Origin: Streptosporangiaceae bacterium
GTDB taxonomy: Bacteria; Actinomycetota; Actinomycetes; Streptosporangiales; Streptosporangiaceae
Direction of reading: 5' to 3'
NCBI GenBank assembly: GCA_019239975.1
Contig: JAFAZE010000161.1
Location: 1-63,821, forward strand
DNA: 63,821 bases
Part shown: positions 36,155 through 45,038 of the stretch, piece by piece
How positions within the stretch are numbered: the stretch's first letter is position 1
How the letters are laid out: every line of letters starts with the position of its first letter
Position numbers and translations under genes: made by a program
Notes under the pieces: generated by a model
Databases searched by the model: none
What the model was told of the DNA's origin: nothing
What the model saw: only the letters and a program-made list of their open reading frames with translations

Positions 36155-36209
36155 GGGGCCGTTGGCGCATTTGGCCCCACTGGGCGGGGCCAGTTACGCC
36201 AACGGCCCC
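36155..36209. repeat. Nested 55-bp hairpin downstream of pfk
   Basis: Outer arms GGGGCCGTTGGCG and CGCCAACGGCCCC (13 bp, perfect) enclose inner arms TGGCCCC and GGGGCCA around ACTGGGC. It lies ~220 bases after the pfk stop and could be a terminator or a mobile palindrome. The rest of 36210-36425 is G-rich repeat with no gene. Confidence 0.7.
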
Positions 36210-36425
36210 GTCGGCGTCCGGGGCGGGAGCGTGGCGGGGAGGCGACGGGAGGCGGGAGGGGCGGAGGGAGCCCGGGGGCGGAGGGAGCCCGGGGGCGGAG
36301 GGAGTCCGGGGCGCTGGGGGCTTGGGGGAGGTGGGCGCTGGCTGGGGCGGGGGGTGTGCACGCGGGAGTTGAAGGGTGGGGTGGAGGGAGAGCCACGGCC
36401 CGTTTGGGATGAAAATTACGGTTGA

Positions 36426-37466
36426 TCAGCCGAAGAAGACCTCAGCCTCTGCGTAGCGCTCGGGTGGCACCATCTTCAGTTCGCGGGTCGCCTCGGAAAG
36501 CGGAACGCGGATGATGTCGGTGCCGCGCAGCGCCACCATGACGCCGAACGCCTCGTCGTGCACCGCGCCGATCGCGTGCTCGCCGAAGCGGGTGGCCAGT
36601 ACGCGGTCGAAAGCCGTCGGCGTGCCGCCGCGCTGGATGTGGCCGAGGACGGTGCAGCGCGCCTCCTTGCCGGTGCGCTTTTCGATCTCGGCCGCGAGCA
36701 TCTGGCCGATGCCGCCGAGCCGCACGTGGCCGAACGCGTCGAGCTGTCCCCCGGTCAGGGTGAGCTCCTCGTTCTTCGGGTGCGCGCCCTCGGCGACGAC
36801 GACGATCGGCGCGTACCGGGTCTGGAACCGGTGCTCCACCAGCGCGCACACCTTCTCGATGTCGAACGGGCGCTCCGGTATCAGGATCACGTTGGCGCCG
36901 CCGGCCAGGCCGGCGTGCAGCGCGATCCAGCCCACGTGCCTGCCCATCACCTCGACGATCAGCGCGCGGTGGTGGCTCTCCGCGGTGGTGTGCAGCCGGT
37001 CGATGGCCTCCATCGCGATGTTCACCGCGGTGTCGAAGCCGAACGTGTAGTCGGTGGCGCCGAGGTCGTTGTCGATGGTCTTCGGCACGCCGACCACGTT
37101 GACGCCCTCGCCGTACAGCCTCGTCGCCACGCCGAGCGTGTCCTCGCCGCCGATGGCCACGAGCGCGTCGACGCCGAGCCCCGCCAGGTTGTCCTTGATC
37201 CGCTCGATGCCGTTGCGGCCGCCGGGCCCGGTGTCCTTGAGCGGGTTGGTGCGGGAGGAGCCGAGTATTGTTCCGCCCCTGGGCAGGAGTCCGCGGACCG
37301 CCTGCACGTCCAGCGGCACCGTGTCGCCCTCCAGGGGGCCCCGCCAGCCGTCGCGGAAACCCACGAATTCCAGGCCGAACTCCTGGATTCCCCGGCGGAC
37401 GATGGCACGGATGGCGGCATTCAGGCCGGGGCAGTCGCCGCCCCCGGTTAGGACTCCCACTCGCAT
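36426..37466 (-). CDS. pfkA: 6-phosphofructokinase, probably pyrophosphate-dependent
   Basis: Phosphorylates fructose 6-phosphate. The 346 residues begin RVGVLTGGGDCPGLNAAIRA. GGEDTLG near residue 105 and GVPKTIDNDLG near residue 125 follow, then EVMGRHVGWIAL and GHIQRGGTPTAFDR. The Asp of GGED and the Lys of PKTIDND are the signatures tied to pyrophosphate use; ATP enzymes of this group have GGEG or PGTIDND. It could thus work reversibly in glycolysis and gluconeogenesis. ATG at 37466. Downstream of macRS in the same orientation. Confidence 0.93.
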   Translation of the reverse strand: MRVGVLTGGGDCPGLNAAIRAIVRRGIQEFGLEFVGFRDGWRGPLEGDTVPLDVQAVRGLLPRGGTILGSSRTNPLKDTGPGGRNGIERIKDNLAGLGVDALVAIGGEDTLGVATRLYGEGVNVVGVPKTIDNDLGATDYTFGFDTAVNIAMEAIDRLHTTAESHHRALIVEVMGRHVGWIALHAGLAGGANVILIPERPFDIEKVCALVEHRFQTRYAPIVVVAEGAHPKNEELTLTGGQLDAFGHVRLGGIGQMLAAEIEKRTGKEARCTVLGHIQRGGTPTAFDRVLATRFGEHAIGAVHDEAFGVMVALRGTDIIRVPLSEATRELKMVPPERYAEAEVFFG

Positions 37467-37557
37467 GGTGCACAGCCTAGCGGCCAGGCGGGTGCTTGTG
37501 ATGGGTGCCTGGATTAACAGGACGTGACTGACGCGGTCGGGCTGTTCACGAGCAAGG

Positions 37558-38250
37558 CTATGCGTCCTGGCCGCCGTCGAGGCCGTGCTCGATGGCGTAC
37601 CTGACGAGCTCGACGCGGTTGTGCAGGTGCAGCTTGCCGAGCGTGTTCTGCACGTGGTTCTGGACCGTGCGGTGCGACAGGACGAGCCGCCCGGCGATCT
37701 GCTTGTAGGACAGGCCGGTGGCGACCATGCGCAGGATCTCGGTCTCCCGTTCGGTGAGCGTGGGCACGTCCCGCCCGTCGGGCCGCTGTGCCGTGGCAAG
37801 CCGGCGGAACTCGCCGAGCACGAGCCCGGCCAGCCCGGGCGTGAACACCGCGTCGCCGGCCGCGGTCCGGCGGACGGCGTCCAGGAACTCCGCACGGCCC
37901 GCGGACTTGACCAGGTACCCCGCCGCCCCGGCCTTCACGGCGTCCAGCACGTCCTGCCGCTCCCCGCTGGCCGACAGCACGAGCACGCGGATGCCCGGAT
38001 CGGCGGCGAGCAGGCCCATCGTCACCTCGACCCCGGACATGTCGGGCAGTTGCAGGTCGAGCACCGCCACGTCGGGCCGCGCCGCCCCGGCCACCCGCAG
38101 CGCCTGCGCGCCGCCGGCCGCGGTGGCGACCACCTCGTACCCGGCCTCGGCCAGGTCCCGCGCGACCGCGTCCCGCCACATCGGGTGATCGTCGACCACC
38201 ATCACCCGGACTGGCCGCGACCGCCGTTGCGGATCAGTGGGCCGGTGCAC
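37558..38250 (-). CDS. macR: NarL/LuxR-family response regulator (MacR-like)
   Basis: Receiver domain: VMVVDDHPMWRDAVARDL with the acidic pair, the phosphoacceptor Asp in VAVLDLQLPDM, Ser/Thr switch and Lys in GYLVKSAG. A LuxR helix-turn-helix follows (LTERETEILRMVATGLSYKQIAGRL ... TVQNHVQNTLGKL across residues ~165-215). The GTG at 38250 with AAAGGAG upstream gives a 230-residue protein typical of MacR; ATG 38325 would add 25 residues. Downstream of its kinase macS; in Streptomyces the MacRS pair affects morphology and secreted proteins. Confidence 0.9.
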   Translation of the reverse strand: MHRPTDPQRRSRPVRVMVVDDHPMWRDAVARDLAEAGYEVVATAAGGAQALRVAGAARPDVAVLDLQLPDMSGVEVTMGLLAADPGIRVLVLSASGERQDVLDAVKAGAAGYLVKSAGRAEFLDAVRRTAAGDAVFTPGLAGLVLGEFRRLATAQRPDGRDVPTLTERETEILRMVATGLSYKQIAGRLVLSHRTVQNHVQNTLGKLHLHNRVELVRYAIEHGLDGGQDA

Positions 38251-38340
38251 CCTCCAGGAGCTCCTTTGTGCCACATAGTCATCGAACGCCTCGCCGAATC
38301 GTCCGGCCCGGGCGTCGAAGACCATACCACGGAAGCGCCG

Positions 38341-39483
38341 CTACGCCCCAGCCCGCGGCAGGCGGAGCTCGACCTCCGTTCCCTCCCCCGGCAGCGAACT
38401 GATCCGCGCGGACCCGCCCAGGTCGCGCACCCGGCCGCGGATGGAGTGACTGACCCCCAGACGCCCGGCTGCCGCCGCCTCGGCGAGCCGCCCGCGCGGC
38501 ATCCCGGGGCCGTCGTCCCGGACGGTCACGGTGACCGTCTGGTGCTCGTCCTCCACGAGCACCCACGCCCGCGCCTGGTCTCCGCAGTGCCGGCGGACGT
38601 TGTCCAGAGCCGCGCGGACGGCCGACGTCAGCTCGTCGGCCGCCTTCCGGGGCAGCCAGACGGGTTCCGCCGGCGTACTGACCGTCACGCCCTCCGATTC
38701 CTCCCGCGCGAGCAGCGCGCGCAGGTCGGCTCGCTCTGGTTCGGCATCCGGCGGCGCGTCGGCGCGTCGGCGCGCGCCTGGCGGCGCGGTGCCGACAAGC
38801 GCGCGGAGGGCGGCCTCCTGCTGGCCTGCGAGGCGGCCCAGCTCGGCGGCCTCGCCGCCTGCCTCGGTTCCCCTGCGCTGCACGAGCGCGAGCACCTGAA
38901 GCACCGAGTCATGGATGTCCCTCGCCAGCCGGTCACGTTCCCTGCTCGCCGCCTCGATCTCCGTGGCCCGCTGCCGCTCATGCTCCACCTCGGCGCTGAG
39001 CCGGGCCAGGTGACCCACGATCGCGCCGGCGAGCAGCATCAGCACCATGCCGTTGACCGACACCGAGAGCCGGTCACTGCGCAGCGTGAAATCACACGCG
39101 GAGAGCACGAGGGCGGAGACGATTCCCGCCCGCCGCCCCGAATACACGGCCCAGGCCAGCACCGGGCCGGCCACCCATGTCGCGGTCACCGGCGAGATGC
39201 CCTGCCGCATGCTCTGCGGATTCTGCAGGGCCGCCGTGGACAGCAGCAGGGCCGCCGCGACCGCGAGATCCACGGTCAGCGGGAGCGGGCTGCGCCGGGA
39301 CGGCTGGGCGTAGATGTACGTGGTGGCCGCGGTCCAGACAGTCATGACGGCGATCACCGCCCAGGCCCAGGCGAAGTGGGAGTAGTCCGCCCGGTTCATC
39401 AGGACGAGGATCGCCGCGTAGCCTATGCTCGCGAACCGGAATACCGCGATGGCCCGCCACAGCGGCTCCCGGATGCCGGCCAC
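38341..39483 (-). CDS. macS: Sensor histidine kinase (MacS-like)
   Basis: About five N-terminal membrane helices (residues ~10-170) lead to the HisKA_3 dimerisation helix RERDRLARDIHDSVLQVLAL, with the phospho-His in DIHDS. The HATPase part has the N-box ALDNVRRHC and G-box DDGPGMPRG. At 380 residues it is the usual size. MacS partners the adjacent MacR. GTG start at 39483, 20 bases after plsC, so plsC-macS-macR may share a transcript. Confidence 0.91.
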   Translation of the reverse strand: MAGIREPLWRAIAVFRFASIGYAAILVLMNRADYSHFAWAWAVIAVMTVWTAATTYIYAQPSRRSPLPLTVDLAVAAALLLSTAALQNPQSMRQGISPVTATWVAGPVLAWAVYSGRRAGIVSALVLSACDFTLRSDRLSVSVNGMVLMLLAGAIVGHLARLSAEVEHERQRATEIEAASRERDRLARDIHDSVLQVLALVQRRGTEAGGEAAELGRLAGQQEAALRALVGTAPPGARRRADAPPDAEPERADLRALLAREESEGVTVSTPAEPVWLPRKAADELTSAVRAALDNVRRHCGDQARAWVLVEDEHQTVTVTVRDDGPGMPRGRLAEAAAAGRLGVSHSIRGRVRDLGGSARISSLPGEGTEVELRLPRAGA

Positions 39484-39503
39484 TGGATGCCCGTCACCGC
39501 GCG

Positions 39504-40208
39504 TCAGTCGGACTCGGCGGCGGCCGCCGGGAGGTCACCGGCGGGCCGGCGCGCGTACTCGTCGACGTACTCCTGGCCGGACAGGCTCCCGATCTGGCGC
39601 ATGATCTCGTCGGTCACGGTCCGCAGCACCGCGCGGTCCGATTCCATGCCGTAGTACCGGGAGAAATCCAGCGGCTTGCCGAACCGGACACCGGGCCTGA
39701 TCCGCATGTTCGGCCTGATCGTGCCCGTCGGCTGGAACTCGAAGGTGCCGACCATCGCGCACGGGACGACCGGCACGCGCGACTCGAGCGCGAGCCGGGC
39801 GACGCCGGTCTTGCCCCGGTGCAGCCGGCCGTCCGGCGACCTGGTGCCCTCGGGGTAGATGCCGAGCACCCTGCCGTCGGCGAGCACGCGCAGGCCGGCG
39901 CGCAGGGCCTGCTCGCTGGCGGCGCCGCCGCCCCTGTCCACCGGGATCTGCCCGAGACCGCTGAAGAACGCCCTGCTTATCAGGCCCTTGAGCCCGCGGC
40001 CGGTGAAGTACTCCCGCTTGGCCAGGAATACCACCTTCCTCGGCAGCGGCAGCGGCCCGAAGAAATGGTCAGAGAACGAGAGGTGGTTGCTCGCCAGGAT
40101 GACGGGGCCACGCCTCGGCACATTCTCGCGCCCCTGTGACCACGGCCGGAAGACGATCTTCAAGGCCGTGCCAAGGGTGAGTTTCACCAGCCAATAGAAC
40201 ACGTACAC
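39504..40208 (-). CDS. plsC: 1-acyl-sn-glycerol-3-phosphate acyltransferase (PlsC family)
   Basis: A 234-residue acyltransferase of phospholipid synthesis. The catalytic NHLSFSD (NHx4D) motif is at residue ~40, FLAKREYF next, GGGAASEQALRAG and the substrate motif YPEGTRSPDG follow, and VPVVPCAMVGT completes the set. One hydrophobic N-terminal segment could anchor it to the membrane. Start GTG at 40208; GTG at 40202 is an alternative. Divergent from the esterase gene. Confidence 0.91.
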   Translation of the reverse strand: MYVFYWLVKLTLGTALKIVFRPWSQGRENVPRRGPVILASNHLSFSDHFFGPLPLPRKVVFLAKREYFTGRGLKGLISRAFFSGLGQIPVDRGGGAASEQALRAGLRVLADGRVLGIYPEGTRSPDGRLHRGKTGVARLALESRVPVVPCAMVGTFEFQPTGTIRPNMRIRPGVRFGKPLDFSRYYGMESDRAVLRTVTDEIMRQIGSLSGQEYVDEYARRPAGDLPAAAAESD

Positions 40209-40338
40209 ATAGTCGCACGTCCCACGGCAAAGTCGATGCCCCCGCGCGGAATGCCGGGCCGGTCACCTCGAGTCATGGACGCGGTCATATCGTATCCCGG
40301 GATGCGCCGTGCCGCCCCGCCGTGCGACGATGCCAGAT

Positions 40339-41127
40339 ATGTCCCCCGTACTCCCTGGCGCGGAGCCCTTCTACCACGATGGCGGACCCGTCGGCGCGCT
40401 GCTGTGCCACGGGTTCACCGGCAGTCCCAGGACGCTTCGCCCGTGGGCCGAGTACCTGGCCGGCGCCGGGCTGACGGTGAGCCTGCCGCGGCTGCCGGGG
40501 CACGGCACCACGTGGCAGGACCTGGGAACCACCGGGTGGCAGGACTGGTACGGCGAGGCCGACCGCGCGTTCGGTGAGCTGAGCGGGAAATGCTCGCAGA
40601 CGTTCGTGCTCGGCCTGTCCATGGGCGCCTGCCTGGCGCTCCGGCTCGCCGAGACCCATGGTGGCGCGGTGAGCGGCCTGGTCGTCGTGAACCCGTCGCT
40701 GGCGGCGGACACCCGGCTGTTCCTGCTCGCGCCGGTGCTGAAGCGGGTGCTCCGGTCGATGCCCGGCATCTCCAGTGACATCAAGAAGCCCGGCGTCAGC
40801 GAGGGCGGGTACGACCGGGTGCCCGTCCGGGCCGCGGCGACGCTTCCCGGGCTGTGGCGGGTCACCGGCCGGCACCTGCGGGAGGTCACCCAGCCCGTTC
40901 TCGTCTACCGCAGCGCGGTCGACCACGTGGTCGGCCCGGCCAGCATGAAGGTGCTGCGTGCGGCTCTGCCGGCGGCGGAGGTCCGCGCCTGCCCCGACAG
41001 TTACCATGTGGCGACGCTGGACAATGACGCGCGGGAGATCTTCGCCGGGAGTCTGGAATTCATTCGCGCGCACAGCGCTGTTAGTAGCGAAGCCGGAGAA
41101 CGGGGCGAGGCCGGGAAGGAGGTGTGA
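40339..41127 (+). CDS. Alpha/beta hydrolase (carboxylesterase / monoacylglycerol lipase type)
   Basis: The 262 residues begin PVLPGAEPFYHDGG and GALLCHGFTGSP (oxyanion region). The nucleophile Ser is in VLGLSMGACLAL. The acid Asp is likely in YRSAVDHVV and the His in DSYHVATLDND. It resembles Est30-like carboxylesterases that act on short or medium acyl esters. ATG 40339 preferred over 40330 to match the family start. The next gene begins nine bases later. Confidence 0.9.
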   Translation: MSPVLPGAEPFYHDGGPVGALLCHGFTGSPRTLRPWAEYLAGAGLTVSLPRLPGHGTTWQDLGTTGWQDWYGEADRAFGELSGKCSQTFVLGLSMGACLALRLAETHGGAVSGLVVVNPSLAADTRLFLLAPVLKRVLRSMPGISSDIKKPGVSEGGYDRVPVRAAATLPGLWRVTGRHLREVTQPVLVYRSAVDHVVGPASMKVLRAALPAAEVRACPDSYHVATLDNDAREIFAGSLEFIRAHSAVSSEAGERGEAGKEV

Positions 41128-41136
41128 GACGGGACG

Positions 41137-41751
41137 GTGACAGGAAGGGACGAAACCGGCGGTACTGACGGAACGGGCGGTACTGACGGAACGGGCCGCG
41201 AGGACGGCTGGGCCGGCGCCGGCGGCGACGAGGAGGCGGCGTGGCGTGAGCTCGTCGCGCACTACGACGCGCCGGCGGCGGACGACCACGTGCCCTGGCC
41301 TGAACGGGAGAACCTGCCGGGGACGGCGCAGACGGCGGGGCTGGCGCCGGAGACCCTGCCGCGCGAGTTCGAGTCGCACGGACGGGCCGGGCAGCAGCCG
41401 CAGGGCGACCAGGGGACACCCCGCGAGCCGCCCCGCGAGCCCTGGCCGCCGGGAACACGGCGGCAGAGGACGGAGCAGGCCGGCAGCGAGCCCGAGCCCG
41501 CCGAGGAGCACTACATCCCGCCGCCGCCTCCGCCGCTGCCGAAGATCGATCCCATCACCAAGGGCGCCTGGCTCGCGCTATTCGGCGGCCCCGCTTATCT
41601 GCTCATCGCCACCGCCATCGGCTGGGCGGTACCCGGGGTCGCGGCGTTCTGCGCGGTCGCCGCGTTCGTCGGCGGCTTCGCCGTGCTCGTGCTCCGCATG
41701 GACGGGGGGCCGCCCCGCGGTTCCGGTCCCGACGACGGGGCCGTCGTCTGA
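41137..41751 (+). CDS. Membrane protein of unknown function with disordered N-terminus
   Basis: The 204-residue protein has a Gly/Thr/Asp-rich start made by an 18-bp duplication (GGTDGT twice) and an acidic/Pro-rich middle. EEHYIPPPPPPLPKIDPITKGAW is followed by two membrane segments (LALFGGPAYLLIATAIGWAV and VAAFCAVAAFVGGFAVLVL). The HYIPPPPPPLP and membrane part resembles a conserved actinobacterial protein. Function unknown. GTG at 41137. Its last ~170 bases overlap the convergent gene. Confidence 0.82.
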   Translation: MTGRDETGGTDGTGGTDGTGREDGWAGAGGDEEAAWRELVAHYDAPAADDHVPWPERENLPGTAQTAGLAPETLPREFESHGRAGQQPQGDQGTPREPPREPWPPGTRRQRTEQAGSEPEPAEEHYIPPPPPPLPKIDPITKGAWLALFGGPAYLLIATAIGWAVPGVAAFCAVAAFVGGFAVLVLRMDGGPPRGSGPDDGAVV

Positions 41752-42219
41752 GCTCGCGCCGCCCGCCTGGGCGGTGGCTGCACCTGTGCCACCGGCGGCG
41801 GGCGTGCCGTTGGCGGACGGGGTGCGGTTGGCGGACGGGGAGCGGTTATCACCCGGTGGCGGGCGGTTGCCCGCCGCCTGCTGTGCCTTGATCGCGGCCT
41901 CGAACACCGACATGGCGTCCTGCGCCATCCCGGCGAGGGTGTCGCCGACGTCGGCGAGATGTGAGCCGATTCCGGGGCCGGAGACGCGGAGCATCCGCGC
42001 GGCCCGGCAGATGGGGCACCAGGCGCACTCGGGCGCCTCGTCGCCGGCCTGCTCGCCGGTCGCCGTCTCCCAGACGTCCGACCGGCTGTTGGTTGTTCCC
42101 AGCGTGTTGCGGACCTTGTCCGCGACCTCCCGGGCGACCCCGCGCGCGCCGGCGCGCATCAGCCGGCGCTGGAACTCACTGATCGGGTCGCTGCCCGGCT
42201 CGCCGCCGCGTTCGGTCAA
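41578..42219 (-). CDS. Conserved actinobacterial protein of unknown function (Cys-containing)
   Basis: A 213-residue product. The N-terminal half is conserved-looking (PISEFQRRLMRAGARGVAREVADKV), with ECAWCPICRAARML near residue 65 as a likely metal-binding Cys group, then a helical segment ending AAIKAQQ. The C-terminal ~90 residues are low-complexity, include a tandem SANRTP/SANGTP repeat, and lie antisense to the membrane segments of the convergent gene. The start is a TTG at 42219 with AGGAGGCGCAAA upstream. The true coding end may be selected weakly. Confidence 0.72.
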   Translation of the reverse strand: MTERGGEPGSDPISEFQRRLMRAGARGVAREVADKVRNTLGTTNSRSDVWETATGEQAGDEAPECAWCPICRAARMLRVSGPGIGSHLADVGDTLAGMAQDAMSVFEAAIKAQQAAGNRPPPGDNRSPSANRTPSANGTPAAGGTGAATAQAGGASSDDGPVVGTGTAGRPPVHAEHEHGEAADERGDRAERRDPGYRPADGGGDEQISGAAE

Positions 42220-42286
42220 TTTGCGCCTCCTGTGTTCGGCGGCTGCGCCGCGCCACCCGCCGTCATCCCATCTTCGGAGATTACCT

Positions 42287-43057
42287 CTACAGGTCGACCA
42301 CATAGGGCACGCCGGTTGCGCGGAAGTGGCCGACGTTGACGCACTCGGTCCGGCCTATTCGCACGCGGCGCGCGAGCGGCTGGTGGACGTGGCCGAACAG
42401 GGCGTAACGCGGCTGCGTGCGCCGTATCGCCTCGAGGAGCGCTTCGCTGCCGGTTTCCAGGCGGCGCGCGACGGTGTCGTAGAGCAGTTCGGGAACCGCC
42501 GGGGGGATGTGGGTGCAGAGCACGTCGACCGCACCGACGGTCTCCAGTTTGGCCTGGAACTCCTCCTCGCTGATCTCGTTGGGGGTGCGGTAGGGCGATA
42601 CCAGGCCTCCCCCGACGAAGCCGAAATCCAGGTCGCCGAGCCGGGCCCGGGCGCCGTCGAGTACGTGGTGTCCCGGCTTGAGGTAGCCCGGCCACAGCGC
42701 GGGAACGTCCACATTGCCGTAGGTGAGGTAGGCGGGTTCCGGCATCGCGGAGAACAGGTCGGCGTACTGCCGCCGGATCGCCTCGTTGATCAGCGCACGG
42801 GGATCGCCGCCGCCGTTTCCGCGGAAGAGCCGGGCGGCGAGCTGGCTGGCCTCGGCGAACCTTTTGGCGGTGCGCAGCTCGATGTACTCCCGGGCCCGTT
42901 CCGGGCCGAAGAACTCGGCGAAGATGCCTTGGCTGTGATCGGCGTAGTCGAGGAAGAGCAGCAGGTCACCGAGGCAGAACAGCGCGTCGGCGCCGCTGGC
43001 GGCGGTCGCCAGCGCGTCGGCCCTGCCGTGCACGTCACTCACCACGTGGACTCGCAT
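42287..43057 (-). CDS. Metallophosphoesterase
   Basis: A calcineurin-like phosphoesterase of 256 residues with all five metal motifs: DVHG at residue 8, LGDLL near 30, YGNVD near 117, TH in LCTHIPP, and GHVHQ near the end. FLDYADHSQGIFAEFFG is specific to an actinobacterial subgroup. The substrate is unknown. Divergent from fadD15. Confidence 0.9.
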   Translation of the reverse strand: MRVHVVSDVHGRADALATAASGADALFCLGDLLLFLDYADHSQGIFAEFFGPERAREYIELRTAKRFAEASQLAARLFRGNGGGDPRALINEAIRRQYADLFSAMPEPAYLTYGNVDVPALWPGYLKPGHHVLDGARARLGDLDFGFVGGGLVSPYRTPNEISEEEFQAKLETVGAVDVLCTHIPPAVPELLYDTVARRLETGSEALLEAIRRTQPRYALFGHVHQPLARRVRIGRTECVNVGHFRATGVPYVVDL

Positions 43058-43174
43058 GAGTTCAACCTAAAGGCTCGTATGCCGTGCGCCAGCAGGCGAT
43101 TAGGCTGAATAGCCGGGAGAGCGCGGCAGGGCGAATCCGCGCCTGGACTACCTGCCGGTAACTTTTGGCTGTAA

Positions 43175-43195
43175 CGTCACCGTAGCAACGTGACG
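43175..43195. promoter_or_regulatory. Inverted repeat before the fadD15 start
   Basis: CGTCAC and GTGACG separated by nine bases lie just before the AAGGAG ribosome-binding site of the acyl-CoA synthetase gene. A repressor site is possible; no family can be assigned. Confidence 0.4.
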
Positions 43196-43208
43196 CTAAG
43201 GAGAAGAC

Positions 43209-45005
43209 GTGCGCGAGTACAGCATCCCCGCCCTGGTGGAGGTCCCGGCGTCGGCGAATCTCGCCGACATGGTTTCCCGCCGGGCCGGCGAGCAGCCGCA
43301 GGCGGTGGCGCTGCGACGCAAGGACTCGGGCGGCCGCTGGCAGGATGTTACCACGCGGCAGTTCAGGGACGAGGTGTACGCGCTTGCCAGGGGGCTGATC
43401 GCGGCGGGGATCGAGGTGGGCGACCGGGTGGCGCTGATGTCGCATACCAGGTACGAGTGGACGCTCATCGACTACGCCATCTGGACCGCGGGCGCGGTCT
43501 CCGTTCCGATCTACGAGACGTCGTCGGCGGAGCAGGCCGAGTGGATACTGGCGGACTCGGGCGCGAGGGCGGTCATCGTCGAGAACGAGGTTTTCGGGCA
43601 GATGATCTCCGATGCCAGCGACAGGCTGCCGGCGCTGGAGCACCGGTGGCGGTTCGAGCCGGGGCTGGCGGAGCTGACGGCGTCCGGGGAGCAGGTGGAC
43701 GAGGCCACCCTCGCCGAGCGCGCCCGCGCGGCCGGCGCGAAGGACCTGGCCACGGTCATCTACACCTCGGGCACCACCGGCCGCCCCAAGGGGTGCCAGC
43801 TCACCCATGAGAACCTGCTGAGCGACGTTCGCAACGCGTTCATGGGCCCGCTGACGGCGATCCATGCGGTACCGGACCCGGCCACGCTGCTCTTCCTGCC
43901 GCTGGCGCACGTCTTCGCCCGGATCATCGAGATCGGCTGCCTGGAGGCCGGGATCATCCTTGGTCACAGCCCGAGCGTCACCGACCTGCTGCCCGACCTC
44001 GCCTCGTTCCGGCCGACGTTCATCCTCGCGGTGCCGCGGGTCTTCGAAAAGGTCTACAACGGCGCCGAGCAGCGCGCGGCGGCTGAGCGCAGGGGCGCCA
44101 TCTTCGGCCGGGCGGCCAGGATCGCGATCGCCTACAGCCGGGCGCTGGACGACGGTGGCCCCGGCTTCGGGCTGCGCGCTGAGCACGCCCTCTTCGACCG
44201 GCTGGTCTACGGCAAGATGCGCGCCGCGCTGGGCGGCCGGGCACGCTGGGCGGTCTCCGGCGGCGCCGCCCTCAGCGAGCGGCTCGGGCACTTCTTCCGC
44301 GGCGTCGGGGTGACGGTCCTCGAAGGATACGGGCTGACCGAGACGACGGCCGCCGCGACCGTCAACCGGCCGGAGCGGCAGAAGATAGGCACCGTCGGGC
44401 TGCCGCTGCCCGGTGTCGCCGTCCGGATCGCCGATGACGGCGAAGTCCTGCTCAGCGGGCCATCGATCTTCCGGGGCTACTGGCAGAACGACCAGGCGAC
44501 CGCGGACGCGTTCACGCAGGACCGCTGGTTCCGCACCGGCGACCTCGGAGAGCTGGATGAGCAGGGCTTCCTCAAGATCACCGGGCGGAAGAAGGAGATC
44601 ATCGTCACCGCGGGCGGCAAGAACGTGGCGCCCGCGGTGCTGGAGGACAGAATGCGCAGCCACCTGCTGGTCAGCCAGGTCATGGTCGTGGGCGACGGGC
44701 GCCCCTACATCGGCGCCCTGGTCACGCTCGACGCCGACGCGCTCGGCCCGTGGAAGGAGCGGCACGGGAAGCCGGCCGGCATGACCGTGACGGAGCTGCG
44801 CGAGGACCGGGATCTGCTCGCGGAGATCCAGGCGGCCGTGGACGACGCGAACAAGGCGGTTTCCAGGGCCGAGTCGATCCGCCGGTTCCGGGTACTCGAC
44901 ACGGACTTCACCCAGGAGAAGGGGCACCTCAGCGCGAAGCTGAGCATGCGCAGAACCGTGCTGGAGAAGGACTTCGCATCCGATATCGAGGCCCTCTACT
45001 CGTAG
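43209..45005 (+). CDS. fadD15: Long-chain acyl-CoA synthetase (FadD15 type)
   Basis: Activates fatty acids with ATP and CoA. The 598-residue adenylate-forming enzyme shows the P-loop YTSGTTGRPKGC (~residue 183), the A4-A5 region EGYGLTETTAA, the RTGDLGELD motif near 440 and the hinge/catalytic Lys region TGRKKEIIVTAGGKNVAP. The C-terminal end SAKLSMRRTVLEKDF supports this subfamily, in which M. tuberculosis FadD15 (Rv2187) sits next to pimB, as here. GTG start with AAGGAG six bases upstream. Confidence 0.95.
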   Translation: MREYSIPALVEVPASANLADMVSRRAGEQPQAVALRRKDSGGRWQDVTTRQFRDEVYALARGLIAAGIEVGDRVALMSHTRYEWTLIDYAIWTAGAVSVPIYETSSAEQAEWILADSGARAVIVENEVFGQMISDASDRLPALEHRWRFEPGLAELTASGEQVDEATLAERARAAGAKDLATVIYTSGTTGRPKGCQLTHENLLSDVRNAFMGPLTAIHAVPDPATLLFLPLAHVFARIIEIGCLEAGIILGHSPSVTDLLPDLASFRPTFILAVPRVFEKVYNGAEQRAAAERRGAIFGRAARIAIAYSRALDDGGPGFGLRAEHALFDRLVYGKMRAALGGRARWAVSGGAALSERLGHFFRGVGVTVLEGYGLTETTAAATVNRPERQKIGTVGLPLPGVAVRIADDGEVLLSGPSIFRGYWQNDQATADAFTQDRWFRTGDLGELDEQGFLKITGRKKEIIVTAGGKNVAPAVLEDRMRSHLLVSQVMVVGDGRPYIGALVTLDADALGPWKERHGKPAGMTVTELREDRDLLAEIQAAVDDANKAVSRAESIRRFRVLDTDFTQEKGHLSAKLSMRRTVLEKDFASDIEALYS

Positions 45006-45038
45006 GCCTCGCGGGCATTGCGCCGCCGGGACGGCCTG

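Noticed and set aside
35667..36170. Pro/Ser/Leu-rich frames over the homopurine tract
   Set aside because: Frames exist only because the tract lacks stops; no plausible start with ribosome-binding site and no domain.
37585..39654. 689-codon plus-strand frame opposite macRS
   Set aside because: Antisense to two complete signalling genes with full motif sets.
43062..44927. 621-codon minus-strand frame opposite fadD15
   Set aside because: Shadow of the acyl-CoA synthetase; no recognisable protein features.
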